A stretch of DNA of 64,000 nucleotides from Lepraria neglecta (Eukaryota; Ascomycota; Lecanoromycetes; Lecanorales; Stereocaulaceae): positions 1 through 64,000 of the forward strand of contig JASNWA010000002.1 in the NCBI GenBank assembly GCA_033220425.1, in the 5' to 3' direction. The notes under the pieces were generated by a model. That model did no database searches. It was not told where the DNA came from and worked only from the letters and a program-made list of their open reading frames with translations. The position numbers were made by a program, and so were the translations under genes. Positions 20,598 to 32,600 of the stretch are shown piece after piece (the first letter of the stretch is position 1; each line of letters begins with the position of its first letter).

Positions 20598-21180
20598 CGT
20601 CGGCAAAATCGAACGTGGCCCGAACGTGGCCCCAGAGGCCCGGCGGGCGCCCGGGGCCGCTCGGGCGCCTCACCCAGAAACCGGTCCGACGTGCGTCCGG
20701 GGCCACGCCAATCATGGCTAAGGGCGCCCCGTGCAGGCCCCGGGCCAACTTTTAATTAGTAAAAGATAGCGTCGGAAACCCCCTGACTAGTCTTGCAGCT
20801 ACCCTTGGCTAGTCTCGCAGCCACCCTTGGCAAGCCCCCACGGGGCGCACATTGCTGCACCCTCGTACCGCTGTCGCGCACTGCTGTCGCGCACTGCTGT
20901 CGCATCGCTGTCGCACCGCGGTCGTACCATCTGCGCACATCACCCCCGCGAGGAAATCGCCCGAATCGATCGATTCCAGCATCGCGTTGGGGCTAACCCC
21001 CGGGGTTGCTCTAGAGGGGGGTTCCCGAGTGCTCCGGTCGATCATTGAACATCAAAAAAAAAATCATATAGGGCTGAAAACACGTGACTTGGCCCGAGGG
21101 GCGCTCGGGGCGCCTGGGGCCCCCGAAGCAGCTCGCGCTTTGGCCCAGGGCTACTGGGGCCGGGTTCGAATTTGCCGACG
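20598..21180. mobile_element. 583-bp MITE, Tc1/mariner-like (TA target)
   Basis: Terminal inverted repeats of ~24 bp with three mismatches (CGTCGGCAAAATCGAAC... and ...GTTCGAATTTGCCGACG) are flanked by TA at 20,596-20,597 and 21,181-21,182. The interior is very GC-rich and holds a CGCACTGCTGT iteron cluster (about 20,866-20,930). All frames inside are GC artefacts with no transposase motif. It lies in the 3' part of retroelement A's LTR, which is TA-rich from RIP, so the MITE probably arrived after RIP. Confidence 0.88.
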
Positions 21181-22484
21181 TAATACAGTTTATAATACTT
21201 TAAGCACCCTTAAGGATAAGTACTATACCAAGAGACCCTAGGGTACCTACCCTAAGCTCCTTAGGAGGGAGTAGATAATAACGCCTAACTGTTGACGAAG
21301 GACTTAGTAGATATATTAAGATAGCCTAGCCCGACTTATACTATAGAGAAAGAGATAGGCTTAAGGGATAGCTATCCTAGATATTACTTTACTTAAAGTT
21401 TTAAGGAGACCTTATACCTATATAAAGATATTCTACCTTCGCTATTACTTACTTATATAGAAGAGTCTAGAAGTAGGTTAATCTATTCCTAAAGAAGTAT
21501 ATAGAAGATAATAACGAGGACGGCGAAATTAAGTAATAGATAGAAAGTATAACTATATTTAGACTTGAAATCTATTATATATTCGGTCCGTTAAATAAAG
21601 TCAATATAGTAATATAGACTATCTAGTATATAACCCAGAAGAAATCTATATTAGAGTACTCGACTTAATTTCAGTAATATATAGTAAAGACTAACTAGGA
21701 TAATAATATATTAATAACTATATATCGGAGAGGTCTTAAGGATAATATCAAAGATAAACTTATAAGATTAGGGATTATTATTAATACCCTAGATAAGTTA
21801 ATTAAAGAAGTAATTAAAATTAATAATAAGCTATTTAAGAGGACTATAGAGAAAAGGTATAACGGAGGAGTCGGTAGAATAGGACGCTCGAGCTTTTTTG
21901 CTAAATTGAAGAGCTATTACCTAGGATATAAGGAACGTGACCCCTACGGATATATACCTATAGAACTAGACTTTATAGAGAAGAAAGGGAAGTAAGCCTT
22001 TAGAGGGCCTATAAGGGGTAAGAAGTAGTAAGAGGGCAAGAAAATACTAAAGTATTATAGCTATAGTAAACCGGGCTACTTCGCTAGAGACTATAAGTCG
22101 AAAAATATAGTATATCGACAGCAGCTAAATATACTAGAGAAAGTATATATCTAGGATAATATAGATAATACGCCTAAGGAGATTCTACTAGTATAGGATA
22201 AAGTCGAAGAAGATATTAGTTCCTAGTATAATAGGATAATATAAGAAGAACTTGATAAAGAATCTAAAAACGGCGATAATAATCTTATAAGGAAATTCAA
22301 CGCGCGTATCAGGGAATAATATAAGGATAACCTAAATGCTAAAGACGGTAGTAAGGCTCGAGAGAAAGGATCTAAATAGGATTAGGAAAGCGAAATAGAT
22401 CTAGAGTAGGAAGAAGCCCTTAGTACGTTAGAAGCTAAGTATAACTACTAAGGAAAATAATACCTGAAACTACTATATCTAACA

Positions 22485-22770
22485 TCAGCAAGTCGGGAGC
22501 ACCGGCTCAGGGCCCAAGGGGCTAGCCCCGGGCGCGAGGGGCCGATCTGCCCAAGTGCCAGCTCACGGGAGCTAGGGGCTGGTCGAGCCCCCATGCAACC
22601 AGCTAGGGGCTTCCCGAGCTGGTCGAGCTGCTCGAGCTACTCGAGCTAATCGAGCTGGAAATACGGTTTCGTTAGAGATCCTTGTCAGAGAGAATAAACT
22701 TTCCAGTGTAGAACCTGGGCCCAGCTTGGCCGGAGTCTTGGCCCAAGCAAAATTACTCTGCTCACGTTTA
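22485..22770. other. GC-rich island between RIPed segments
   Basis: The base composition shifts abruptly to GC-rich, with CGGGAGC, GGGCCC and a short tandem TCGAGCTRVTCGAGC run (about 22,615-22,660). It shares GGCCCAAG/CTTGGCC words with islands at 37.7, 39.6, 41.9 and 44.2 kb. There is no gene and no terminal repeats. It marks the junction where retroelement A homology ends. Confidence 0.55.
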
Positions 22771-23768
22771 TTATATATAGTAATTATAATTATACTAGAG
22801 ATCGATAAATACTTAGTACTACTTATATTCGAGGTAACGGTAATTTGAAGTTATTATTATCGCCTATAGTAATATCTACTTACTAATCTCGACGAGCGAC
22901 TTGCTATAGCCTTTTATATATAGTCTTATCGAGTATAACCACTAGAGGCGTCTTTGGCGTCGCACGGTACCATACCCTGTAGCCCTTCTTTACCCCAAGT
23001 TTCTTATACCACGTAGTATATATAATCCCTAACCTTATACGTTGTGGCTCGTCGATACCCTTCACCTTTATTATATATTTATCCGCTAGTATATCTAACT
23101 CTTATATATTATCGTCCTTAGTAATCTCCTTATTAGGTATATCGCCCTGTTATAAACCTTTCGTAAGTACTAGTCTATTATATATATCTATATCTACTAT
23201 ACCTCATGTTAGGCTTACGATAGCATAATACCGCCGGAAGTTTCTCTCTTATCGATCGGATCCGATAGAGATAGGATTATTATATTATCGCCCTAGTACC
23301 TTATATTTAGTAGGTACTTGCTTCTTCGATAATCGGGATAATAATTACCTTTATATTATTATACTATCCTCCGCTATCCTTATCTTCTATATTAAATACT
23401 ATATCCGAGTTCGACGAGATACCCTAGTAAAGAGTAAATAATATATCTTAGTAAAGATAAATCGAATAATAAACTATTCAACTGTTCCGATCTATATCGC
23501 CTTTAGATCTATTAATTAGGTTATCTCTATTACCTAATCGCTAACTTTATATAGAAGGACGAGAATATAGGATAGAGTTATTAATATCCCTTAAACTATC
23601 TATAAATAGGTCTATAAATTCGTTTTCCTCAGGATCAGCAGTCTCGTCTATAAGGGTATATACTACGATTTCTGCTCGTATAACCTATTGGATTTTCTCC
23701 TATCTACTCGGAGGGACGGTATTCTACCAGGAATTAAGTCTTTAGAACGTTTCTATATATTTGGGTAC
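22771..23768 (-). pseudogene. Left part of decayed DUF6532/SNF2 locus, split by retroelement C
   Basis: TA-rich minus-strand coding relic. Because GGTAC flanks both ends of retroelement C, this segment was once contiguous with 36,249 onward and would be the downstream part of the DUF6532-like relic there. Readable fragments include GYRVWYRATPKTPLVV (near 22,950) and YPNIQKRSKDLIPG (near 23,750). Its own function is not recognised. Confidence 0.45.
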
Positions 23769-23971
23769 TGTCAGGGGCCTGCCTAGAGCGAGTCGATAGG
23801 GGTGTAATATGACTAGGAGAATATATCTCAGGAGGAAAGATAGATACATGAAGTCTGCGCGTCTTGAAGACGCGCCAAGCCGCTAGCCATGAGCGGTTGT
23901 CGAACGTTCGACAACCATACTCTATGCTCCGCATATCGGTACGAGCAGTAAGCGAAGGCCAAGCCGTGACA
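23769..23971 (-). repeat. 3' LTR of retroelement C
   Basis: On the plus strand it starts TGTCAGGGGCCTGCC and ends GCCAAGCCGTGACA. It contains a 22-bp perfect palindrome (23,895-23,916, half GGTTGTCGAAC) and a 19-nt palindrome (arm GCGCGTCTT). Confidence 0.93.
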
Positions 23972-23984
23972 CTACCCCCCCCTC
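23972..23984 (-). other. Polypurine tract of retroelement C
   Basis: GAGGGGGGGGTAG on the minus strand directly abuts the 3' LTR, as expected for plus-strand priming in LTR retroelements. Confidence 0.75.
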
Positions 23985-26900
23985 AAGTAAGCATCGTCCC
24001 TGATGCGTAAGGCAAGACGACTATATCCGATTCGGACTACCAGGCTTGTCTAGGTATCGCGCATAGAAGTCGTCGACCATGTCCTAAGCGTTACCAAATT
24101 CGCCGCCGTCCGTATAGTACTATTAGCGGTCCGGTTGTTGCTCGTTCTTCCATCGGACTCGGAACTGTAGACGTCGATTGCGACCGAATAGTCTAGTATC
24201 TAATATGTCGTCGATCTCCTACTCCTCCTGGTCGTCTACTACAACAGGTCTTGGCGGCTCCGCTTACTGACCAGGTAAAGGGTCTGTAGCCGCTTTTCGT
24301 AGTAGACTGGGGTAGAAGACGTTATATATTTGTATACTTGACGGAAGTTCCAGGCGGTATAATAATCCAACTTTCTCTGATACCTTAAACGGTCCCAGTA
24401 TCTTATCATCCAGCTTCCTACTTAGACGTTCAGTACTTATATTCCGACTAGACAGGAATACTATATCTCCTTCATCGTATATAACGTTAGACCATTTCTT
24501 ATTAGCTTGATCCGTTATTCTCCTACAGCTTATAACGGATTATTTAGTCATAAAGTCAAGGACTCTCGTCATATAGTCGGCGATATTATTCGCCTTAGTA
24601 TACTAGATATGCTCACGAGCCGTAGATCCAGTGTCTGCGGGTAGAGAGAAGGATATCCGAGGGTGGAAAACTTTATTAGCAAAGACTGGAGTTACTCCTG
24701 TAGCACTGGCAGTGGAGTTATTGTCCGCGAATTCGGCTATAGGCAGGAGTCGGACCCAATCATCTTGTATATACGAGTAGTACGTTCTCAGGTGACGCTC
24801 GACGTCTTGATTCGCCCGTTCCGTCTGGCCGTTAGTTTCAGGATGGAACGTAGTAGATAACTTGATATTAATCCTCAGCCGCTGGCACAGTGCCTTCTAT
24901 ACCAATGATACGAACTATAGCCCTCGATCGGAGATAATCGACTCTGGGAGACCATGCGAGCGGAAGACATATCTCATAAGGATGTCAGCCGTGGCTTCTG
25001 CAGACGTGCCTTAGTCTGTCGCAATATATGGAGCGTAGTGGCGCTCTTTAGAAAGCCGATCCACAATAGTATATATAGTAGTGAACCCTTCTGAGACGGG
25101 AAGTCCCGTGATAAAGTCTATAGAGATATCTTGCCAGCGTTATTCCGGCACAGGTAAAGCCTGTAGTAGCCCATTATATTGGTCTTGAGGGGCCTTGCTT
25201 CGTTGACAGATATAGTAATTACAGATATAGCGAGCGATCTTATCCTTTATACTACGCCAGTAGAACTATCTCTTTACTAACTCAAGCGTCCTATCTCTGC
25301 CGGGATAGCCATATACGGGTTGGTCATGGCTTTCCTTGATTGCATCCGTACGGAGCTCAGCCCTTACTGGAACCCAAAGACGATCCCTGTAGAAGAGTAC
25401 GTTATTATAACTGGAGTAATAGCGTAGGTTGATTGTTTTGAACATCCGCGACGGATTCTTCTCGAGGGTATTACAGATACGCCCACAGTCGTCGTCTTCC
25501 TTGTTTGCCAGTATAACCCTTATATATAGAGGTAAGTCCTTATCAGCCAGCGCGTTGATATATTCGTCTAATATAATGTCGTCACCGTTACCCCCCTCTT
25601 CGAGGTCTCTATCCTCAGAGAATTGCGCTTTAGTCGATCTAGCGCTATACTTCTAAAAACACTCTAGAGATAGTAGAGCACAGTATTGATGCTTTTGACG
25701 CTCATCCTATTCATTAGCAGGAACTGAGTTCGGTATACGCGTTAAAGCGTCTGCTTTACTATTAGATTTGCCACTCCGGTATATAATCTTGAAGTTGAAA
25801 TCAGCTAATTTCTCTGCCCATCGAGCTTGATGGCGCGTTAGCTCCTTTGTCTGCATAAAATATTCAAGGCTCTTATAATCGGTGAATATTTAGACGGGGA
25901 TGTCAGTTGATTCTAATTCTGGACGCCAGTGTTCCAGGCAGCGGACGATTACCAGTAGCTCCTTATCGTAGATCTCGTAGTTATACTCCGCAGGCAGTAG
26001 GTTCTTACTATAGAATACAACTAGATAGAGGACTCTATCATCGTCAGCTTGGGATAGGACACCGCCATTGACGTAATCGGACGAATCTGTCTCTAGCACC
26101 GCTGGTCGGGATCTGTCGTAATACCGAAGCACTGGGGCACTAGTAACCGTGCTCTTAAGACGCTCGAAGGCCGCCTGACATACTTCAGACTACTAGAATA
26201 GATAATCCTTTCTAGTAAGCGATACTAAGGGTCTAACCGTTTTCGAGAAGTCCTTAATAAACCGGCGATAGAAGTTACAGAAACCTACGAATACTTATAC
26301 CTCCTTTAGACGAGTTAGGGGTTCCTAGTTAATAATAGCCTTAACTTTAGAAGGGTCTATACGTAGTCCTTCTATTAATACGATTAGTCCGAGGAAGGTT
26401 ATCTCTTAGACGTAGAATTCGCATTTCTCGATATTAACTTATAGTCCCGCCTCCCGAAGCTTCAGTAAGACCTTTCGTATATATTACTTATACTCTTTTT
26501 CCGTCTTGCTATAGATTAGGATATTATCTAGATAGACTTGGCAGAAATCGTTCAGGTATTCGAAGAGGGTATTATTTATATAGTGCTGGAAGGACGCAGG
26601 TCTATTAGTCAGGCCAAATAGTAGGACGTGGTATTTAAACGCTCCGAAGGAGGTAGTAAACGTCGTAAGCTCTTCGCTGTCTGGATGTATACGAAGCTTA
26701 TTGAATACAGCGATAATATCTAGCTTCGTAAGGTATTTATATCTGATAACGCGAGTAAGCGTTTCCTCGATAAGCGGTATGGGATAGCGGTTCTGAATCG
26801 TAAGGGCGTTGAGTTTTCGATAGTCGATATAGAAACGGAGACTTCTATCGTGCTTCTAGATAAAAAGGACTAGTAACGCGTAGGGAGCCGTACTAGGTAA

Positions 26901-29235
26901 GATGAAGCCCTTCTTAAGGTTATCGTCTAAGTACTCCTTTACCTTTTAGAGCTTAAATCTAGATATCGAATATAAGCGACTTTAAGGTAGTTTCTTTCTA
27001 GGTTCTATCTCGATCTTATAATTATATAACTGATACGGTAGGAGTTCCTTTGCCTTACTCCGATTAAAGATGTCAATAAGATTATAGTATTCCCGGGGAA
27101 GCTTCTGCTTGACTGTTCCCTCCGTTGCTTCCGATACCTTATAGATCTGGTTAAGTATAGATCCATTCTGGATAGCCTTCTCTAACTCAGCCATTATTAT
27201 AGAGAAGTATTAGACGTCGCGCTTCTTTTGGTTCCTTGTATACATATAGAATATAGTAGCGCTAATCTCGGCGATATCTAGTACCTCTGGTTTCTCAGGT
27301 AGCGGAGGCGGATGATTCGTAGGAACATTCGTCATCTTATCTACCTTCTCAGTAGGAGGCTTAATAAGAGCTTGGGGGGCCCTGATATAGTCACAGCGGC
27401 CAGGTAGGAAGACGATACGGTCATCTGCCATATCTAGTAGGACCTTATACTTGTTCATCTATGGCTTACCGAGGATAATATATTGGTTACCCAGATTGGT
27501 AATAAGTATTGGCACAGTTAACTCGAGATAGTTACAGACCTTTATAGAAGGGTAAATAGTATGGGTAACGGGTTTCTTCTATATCTTGCCGTTATAGCCA
27601 CAGAGGTAACACGGTTTAGCGAGAGGTATAGGGACGATGTCAAGGTAATCGGATAGGAGTTACGCTTCTTTCTTATCAATAAATGAATATATAGTAGCAC
27701 CAGTATTAGTAAGGGCTTTAGATTAGTATTCTTTTCCTTAAGCAAGTAATATAATAGGATGTACAAATGATCTTCTTCTATATAGATCATGGATATTTAC
27801 TAATAATAAGAATAGCGGGTCCTCAAGGGCGACTTCCCTGAGGACTTCTAGTTTTCCGACTCCGAATAGCCTTCCGCCTCGCTGACGTCGCTGTATCCTT
27901 CCTGCTCTACTTCGTCCGCTTCATTCCCTACCCTTCAAACAGCTTCCTTCCTCTTCTCAGGGTAGTCCGTAGCGAAATGCCCCTCCTTATCACAATGGTA
28001 GTATCGCCTAGAGTCCTGCGCCTTGGCCGGAGGTCCGTCTTTGCGAGGTAATAAAGGGCGAGGTGTAATAACGACAGCAGGTTCAATGGACTGTCGTTTC
28101 GCAGGGGGGACGTATACAGGTAAGGTACGCCGAGCTGTGGCTATAGGAGTTCGAGTTGACGAGCGTGTTAAAGCTGATGCTATTCGCTCACGCTTCTCGC
28201 TAATATGGCGCTGTTGATTATCTACCCGCTGATATAAGTCGCTAAGCTCCTTCAAGGTGCGGAAGTCGTAAGGGGTAGCTACGATCGCGTCTTGTAGGCG
28301 GAGATTGACTTTATCCTTCAGCTTATCGATGATTATCTCTTCATCCAGTTTTAGATAGTTAGTATATATACGGAACTAGGAGAAGAAGATAGTAAACGTA
28401 TCGGTAGCCTTCTGTCTTAGCGCCTTAAAGCCACGGTATATATCGTCCTTCTTATTCGGATTCCCTATAATATCGCTTAACGTGCTGAGAACTTCTTCTA
28501 GATTCGTGAAGTACTTAGGATCGTTTGTCCGATAGGCTTAGATATACTTTACTATAGTACCTCCTGTGTGAGAGATAACGTAGATCGTTCGGGCGGCGTT
28601 ATCCTTAAAGTAATCCTCGTTGATTATAAGCTTGTCGCGAATTCGCTAGGTCCAGTCCTTAATAGTAATATTGCTATCCATCTCGCAATATAGCGGTGGA
28701 TCAGGGACCTTAGGTATACGACTCTTCGAACTACTAACTATTAAGCTTGGAGTCTCCTGACGCTGGGGAGATCTATCTGCTTCTAATTCGCCAATACGTT
28801 CCTCCTGGCGAGCATTCTAATCTACTAGGTCTACATTCTGCGATTATAGCGTTCGGAACTTCTCTTAAGCCACTTTCCTCTAGTATTATACCGATATAGC
28901 CGCGTCGTTAGCTCGATCGACCTTATTAACTATATCACTCTATTCTTTAATACAGGAGAGGGCGGTATTACGCTCCTGACGGAGTTCTTCGAGGGATTAT
29001 AGTAGCTGAGCCGGTTAGTACTTGGCCTAGTACTATAATTAAGGTATATTACTGATATCCTATAGAGTCTCAGTATCTTTAGTACCGGCGGACGCATCTT
29101 GAGGGATAACTGATATGCGTCGGTGTGCTTGCGCTTATTATAGGATGTCGTCGCGCTGTTACTCCGTATCCTAGGGTAAGGATTCGCCTGGTTGGACTCG
29201 TGCTATGGCGTATATAGTCGGTTGTTTTGGTATAG

Positions 29236-29659
29236 TGTTAGAACCATGGGTTCTGACAGGACTGTCCTATAAGACAAGGTACTACAGACAGGACTAGCAA
29301 CCGAAGCGATGAGCGCTGGAGCGCTGAGCGATCAAGCGATCATAAGTAATGAGCGCTGGAGCGCTGAGCGATCAGGCGCTCATGGAGTGCTTGGCAGGAT
29401 TTCTTATGTCTATATATACGGGGCTTTGCCCGTTGTTTGGAACAGTGTGTTCAACTTAGCAAACCATTACGTGGTTAAATCTTCCTGGTACTCCTTGCAC
29501 TATACTTTACTAGTTATTAATATAGAACGTATTGATTACCTACACACACGAAGACTACCATTCTACCTGAGTGACTCCTCTCCCACAGAAGCATAAGATA
29601 TATACACCTATACCCGGTTATCGCACCGTTAGGTAAACGATCAGACGTGGGTCGTAACA
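29236..29659 (+). repeat. 5' LTR of retroelement B1
   Basis: TGTTAGAACC...GTCGTAACA. It holds two tandem ~45-bp modules rich in GAGCGCTGGAGCGCTGAGCG and GCGATCA words, and a TATATATA stretch near 29,411 that may be the promoter. Confidence 0.93.
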
Positions 29660-32600
29660 CTTTGAACACCCTAAGGGATAAGTTCTTCAACAACTTCAGG
29701 CAGAAACCAAACCCTACCCTAAGCACCTCAACGGTTACTGGCCAGAGACGCTATACTATAGACGAAGGATCTGGAAAAAGGATCAAGGTTGCAGTACCGG
29801 ACCTGTACTATAGAGACAGGGATAAGCTTGAGCCATAGCTCACGCAAGTACAACTATACCTTTTGTTCCAGGGAGACTTGCTCCTAGTAACCAGATATAC
29901 CACCTTCGCCATATTGTACCTACGAGGACAGGCCCAAAAGTAGGTCGAACCTTTCCTAAAGAAGTATATATAAGACGACGACGAAGACGGCGACGTTAAG
30001 TTATAGATAGAAAGTATGCCAAAGTTTATGGTTAAAATCCGCCGTATATTCAGACCTTCTAACGAGGTAAATATAGTAATATGTATTATTTAGTATATAA
30101 AGTAGAAGAAGTCAGCGTCAGAGTTTTCAACTTAATTTCAAACGTATACGACTAAGACGGGCTAGGATAACGATGCGCTAATAACGATGTATTATCAGGG
30201 CCTTAAAGATAATATTAAAGATAAGCTTATAAGATTCGGAGGAGTGATTAATACTCTAGACGGACTTATTAAAAATATAATCGAGATCGACGATAAGTTA
30301 TTCAAATAATCTATAGAGAAAAGGTATGACGGAGGAGTTAGCGGAACCCGGTATAAGGGATTCTTTTCAAAAACAAGGAATTACTAATAAGACTACGGGG
30401 AATATAATACTTATTATAGTATAGTGCTAATAGAGATTAACTTTATTTAGATAGGAAAGAAGAAAGGAAACTTTAAAGGGAAAAAGTAGTATAGGGGAAA
30501 GAAAGTAATTACTTGCTATAGCTATAGTAAACTGGGCTATATAGCTAGAGACTACAGGTCGAAGAATATAGTATACCGACCGTAGATCAACGTAATAGAA
30601 GGAGGACCTCTAGATAACGAGGAAGACTCTGAAGAAATATAGCAATTATACGATAAAGAAGAATCTAGTTAAGATTCGGAAGACGATACCTTCGAATCAG
30701 AATTTAATAAAGAAGTATAGAGATATTACTATAGGGATAGTAACAGAGCTTAATAGTATAAGACGGATCAGGAACAGCGGAAAGCTAGTCCGGAGAGACT
30801 AGCGTTAATACCCGAACCTAGGTCTACTATATCCTAAGCAGAAGGAAAATTGCCGGAAATTAACGAACCTTAATCGGACGAAGACGAATATAAACTCTTC
30901 GACGAAATCGAAAGCAAAGTACGAGGCGTATTAAATAAGTAATTATCTATAAAACCTAAATAGGACGAACCTATACGAGACTATCGATATGATAGAGAAT
31001 ATTAGTAATATAGCGAGATTCTATATACTGAATGTATATTACCCGATTATTTAGTATATAGAGAAGAAAGGGGCCGTCTAGTAAAGGAACGTACGGTACC
31101 CCTACTTAAGAAAGCTTACTATAGAGAGATATAGTAGTATAAGTATAAGGAAGATAGGTACTAATAGTATCTTACGAGTAAAAGGAAGTATTACTACTTC
31201 CTATACTTTATAGAAAAGTAGGAAAAAGAAAGGAATAACTTACTTAAAGTCTTTAAGAGAGGAGCTTGTAACTAGGTACTATAGTATAGCTACCTATATG
31301 ATAAGTATATTCCGTATAAGGGTATAAAGGAAGTATATAGATTCCTACTATTACAGGGAAAAGAGTAATCCCTTATGCTACGGGGAAGTATAAGGAGATT
31401 AATACGTTATTCCCCAAACAACAATTATGTTCCGCCCAATACTACACTCATATTATTGTACCAGTGAATATTAATAGACAGCGGACTATAGCGATGATAG
31501 ACAGCGGAGCTACAGGAAATTTTATCTTAAGAAGCTTAGTAGACTCGAGCGGCCTACTAACCCGGAAGAAGAAATTGTCTTATAAGCTACGCCTAGCCGA
31601 CGGGTTAGTATTCTTAACAGGAAAAGTAGAGGAGGAGATACTCTCCCTACTAGTAATAATTCAGTAATACTATAAGGAGATCATATTCGATATAGTAGGG
31701 ATAGCTACTTATAATATTATTTTAGGAATACCTTGGTTAAATAAATATAACCTAGAAATTAACTAGAAGATAAAAGTACTTAAATTCGGACGATCTGGAA
31801 ACGTTACCAGTATTAGACCTATTAGTTAATAGTAGATAATAATAGATAAGAGAAAGAACCGAAGACCGGTCGAAGTATATATTACTTTATTCTTAAATAA
31901 TAAAAGTGACTTCTAAGAGAGAAGGCTCGACTCCTTAGTTACTAGTAAAGGTTAGCAGGATACTAAAGAGAGAGCTATTAAAGGGAAAGACGAACCTTCT
32001 GCGATCCCTCGGGAATATAAATAGTAGGTATACCTATTCGAGGAAGAGACGAGCGTAAAAGCGTTGCCTAAGTACTAGCTATAGGATTATAAGATCGAAC
32101 TCGAAACTGGCAAGGCGCCAATATTTGGACCTATCTATATATTATTAGAAAAGGAACTTACTATACTTCGCGGGTATATCGACGAGAACCTTAAGAAGGG
32201 ATTTATTCGAGAATCTAAATTACTAGCAGGTTATCTAATCCTCTTCGCGCCGAAGAAGGATAGAAGCTTACGGCTATATATCGACTATCGAAAGTTGAAC
32301 GATATTACTATAAAAAACAGGTATCCTTTACTAAATATTAGCGAGCTGTAGGATCGGCTTAGCAAGGCAAAGATATTCATAAAACTAGATCTCAGGGGCG
32401 TATATAACCTGATTTGGATAAAAGAGGGCGAAGAATAGAAAACTGCCTTCCGAACTAGATATAGCTACTACGAGTACCTAGTAATACCGTTTAGACTTAC
32501 TAACGCACCAGTAACCTGCTAAGTACTTATTAATAACGTCGTACGAGTATACTTAGATCGAATAGCGATAGCGTACCTCGATAATATCTTGATCTACTCT

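Larger units (their letters stand above)
19162..22484 (+). mobile_element. Retroelement A: Ty3/gypsy fossil, 5' LTR plus gag part
   Basis: The segment is related to the LTR and internal start of retroelement D (44,737 onward): the GTGCGATCAGTGCGATC iterons, TCTATATATGCGGAG, TAGATCTCTTAGGCTAGGCACTG and the LTR end at about 21,197. It continues with the same leader and gag region, including a CCHC-type zinc-knuckle stretch near 22,050, up to 22,484, where homology stops. The LTR start is missing and no pol or 3' LTR is seen. It is heavily RIPed and carries two later insertions inside its LTR. Confidence 0.8.

Noticed and set aside
21160-21180. tRNA-like GGGTTCGAA word
   Set aside because: It is the terminal inverted repeat of the MITE.
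20517-21241. Several overlapping Arg/Pro/Ala-rich frames on both strands
   Set aside because: They are artefacts of the GC-rich MITE interior, with no transposase motif.
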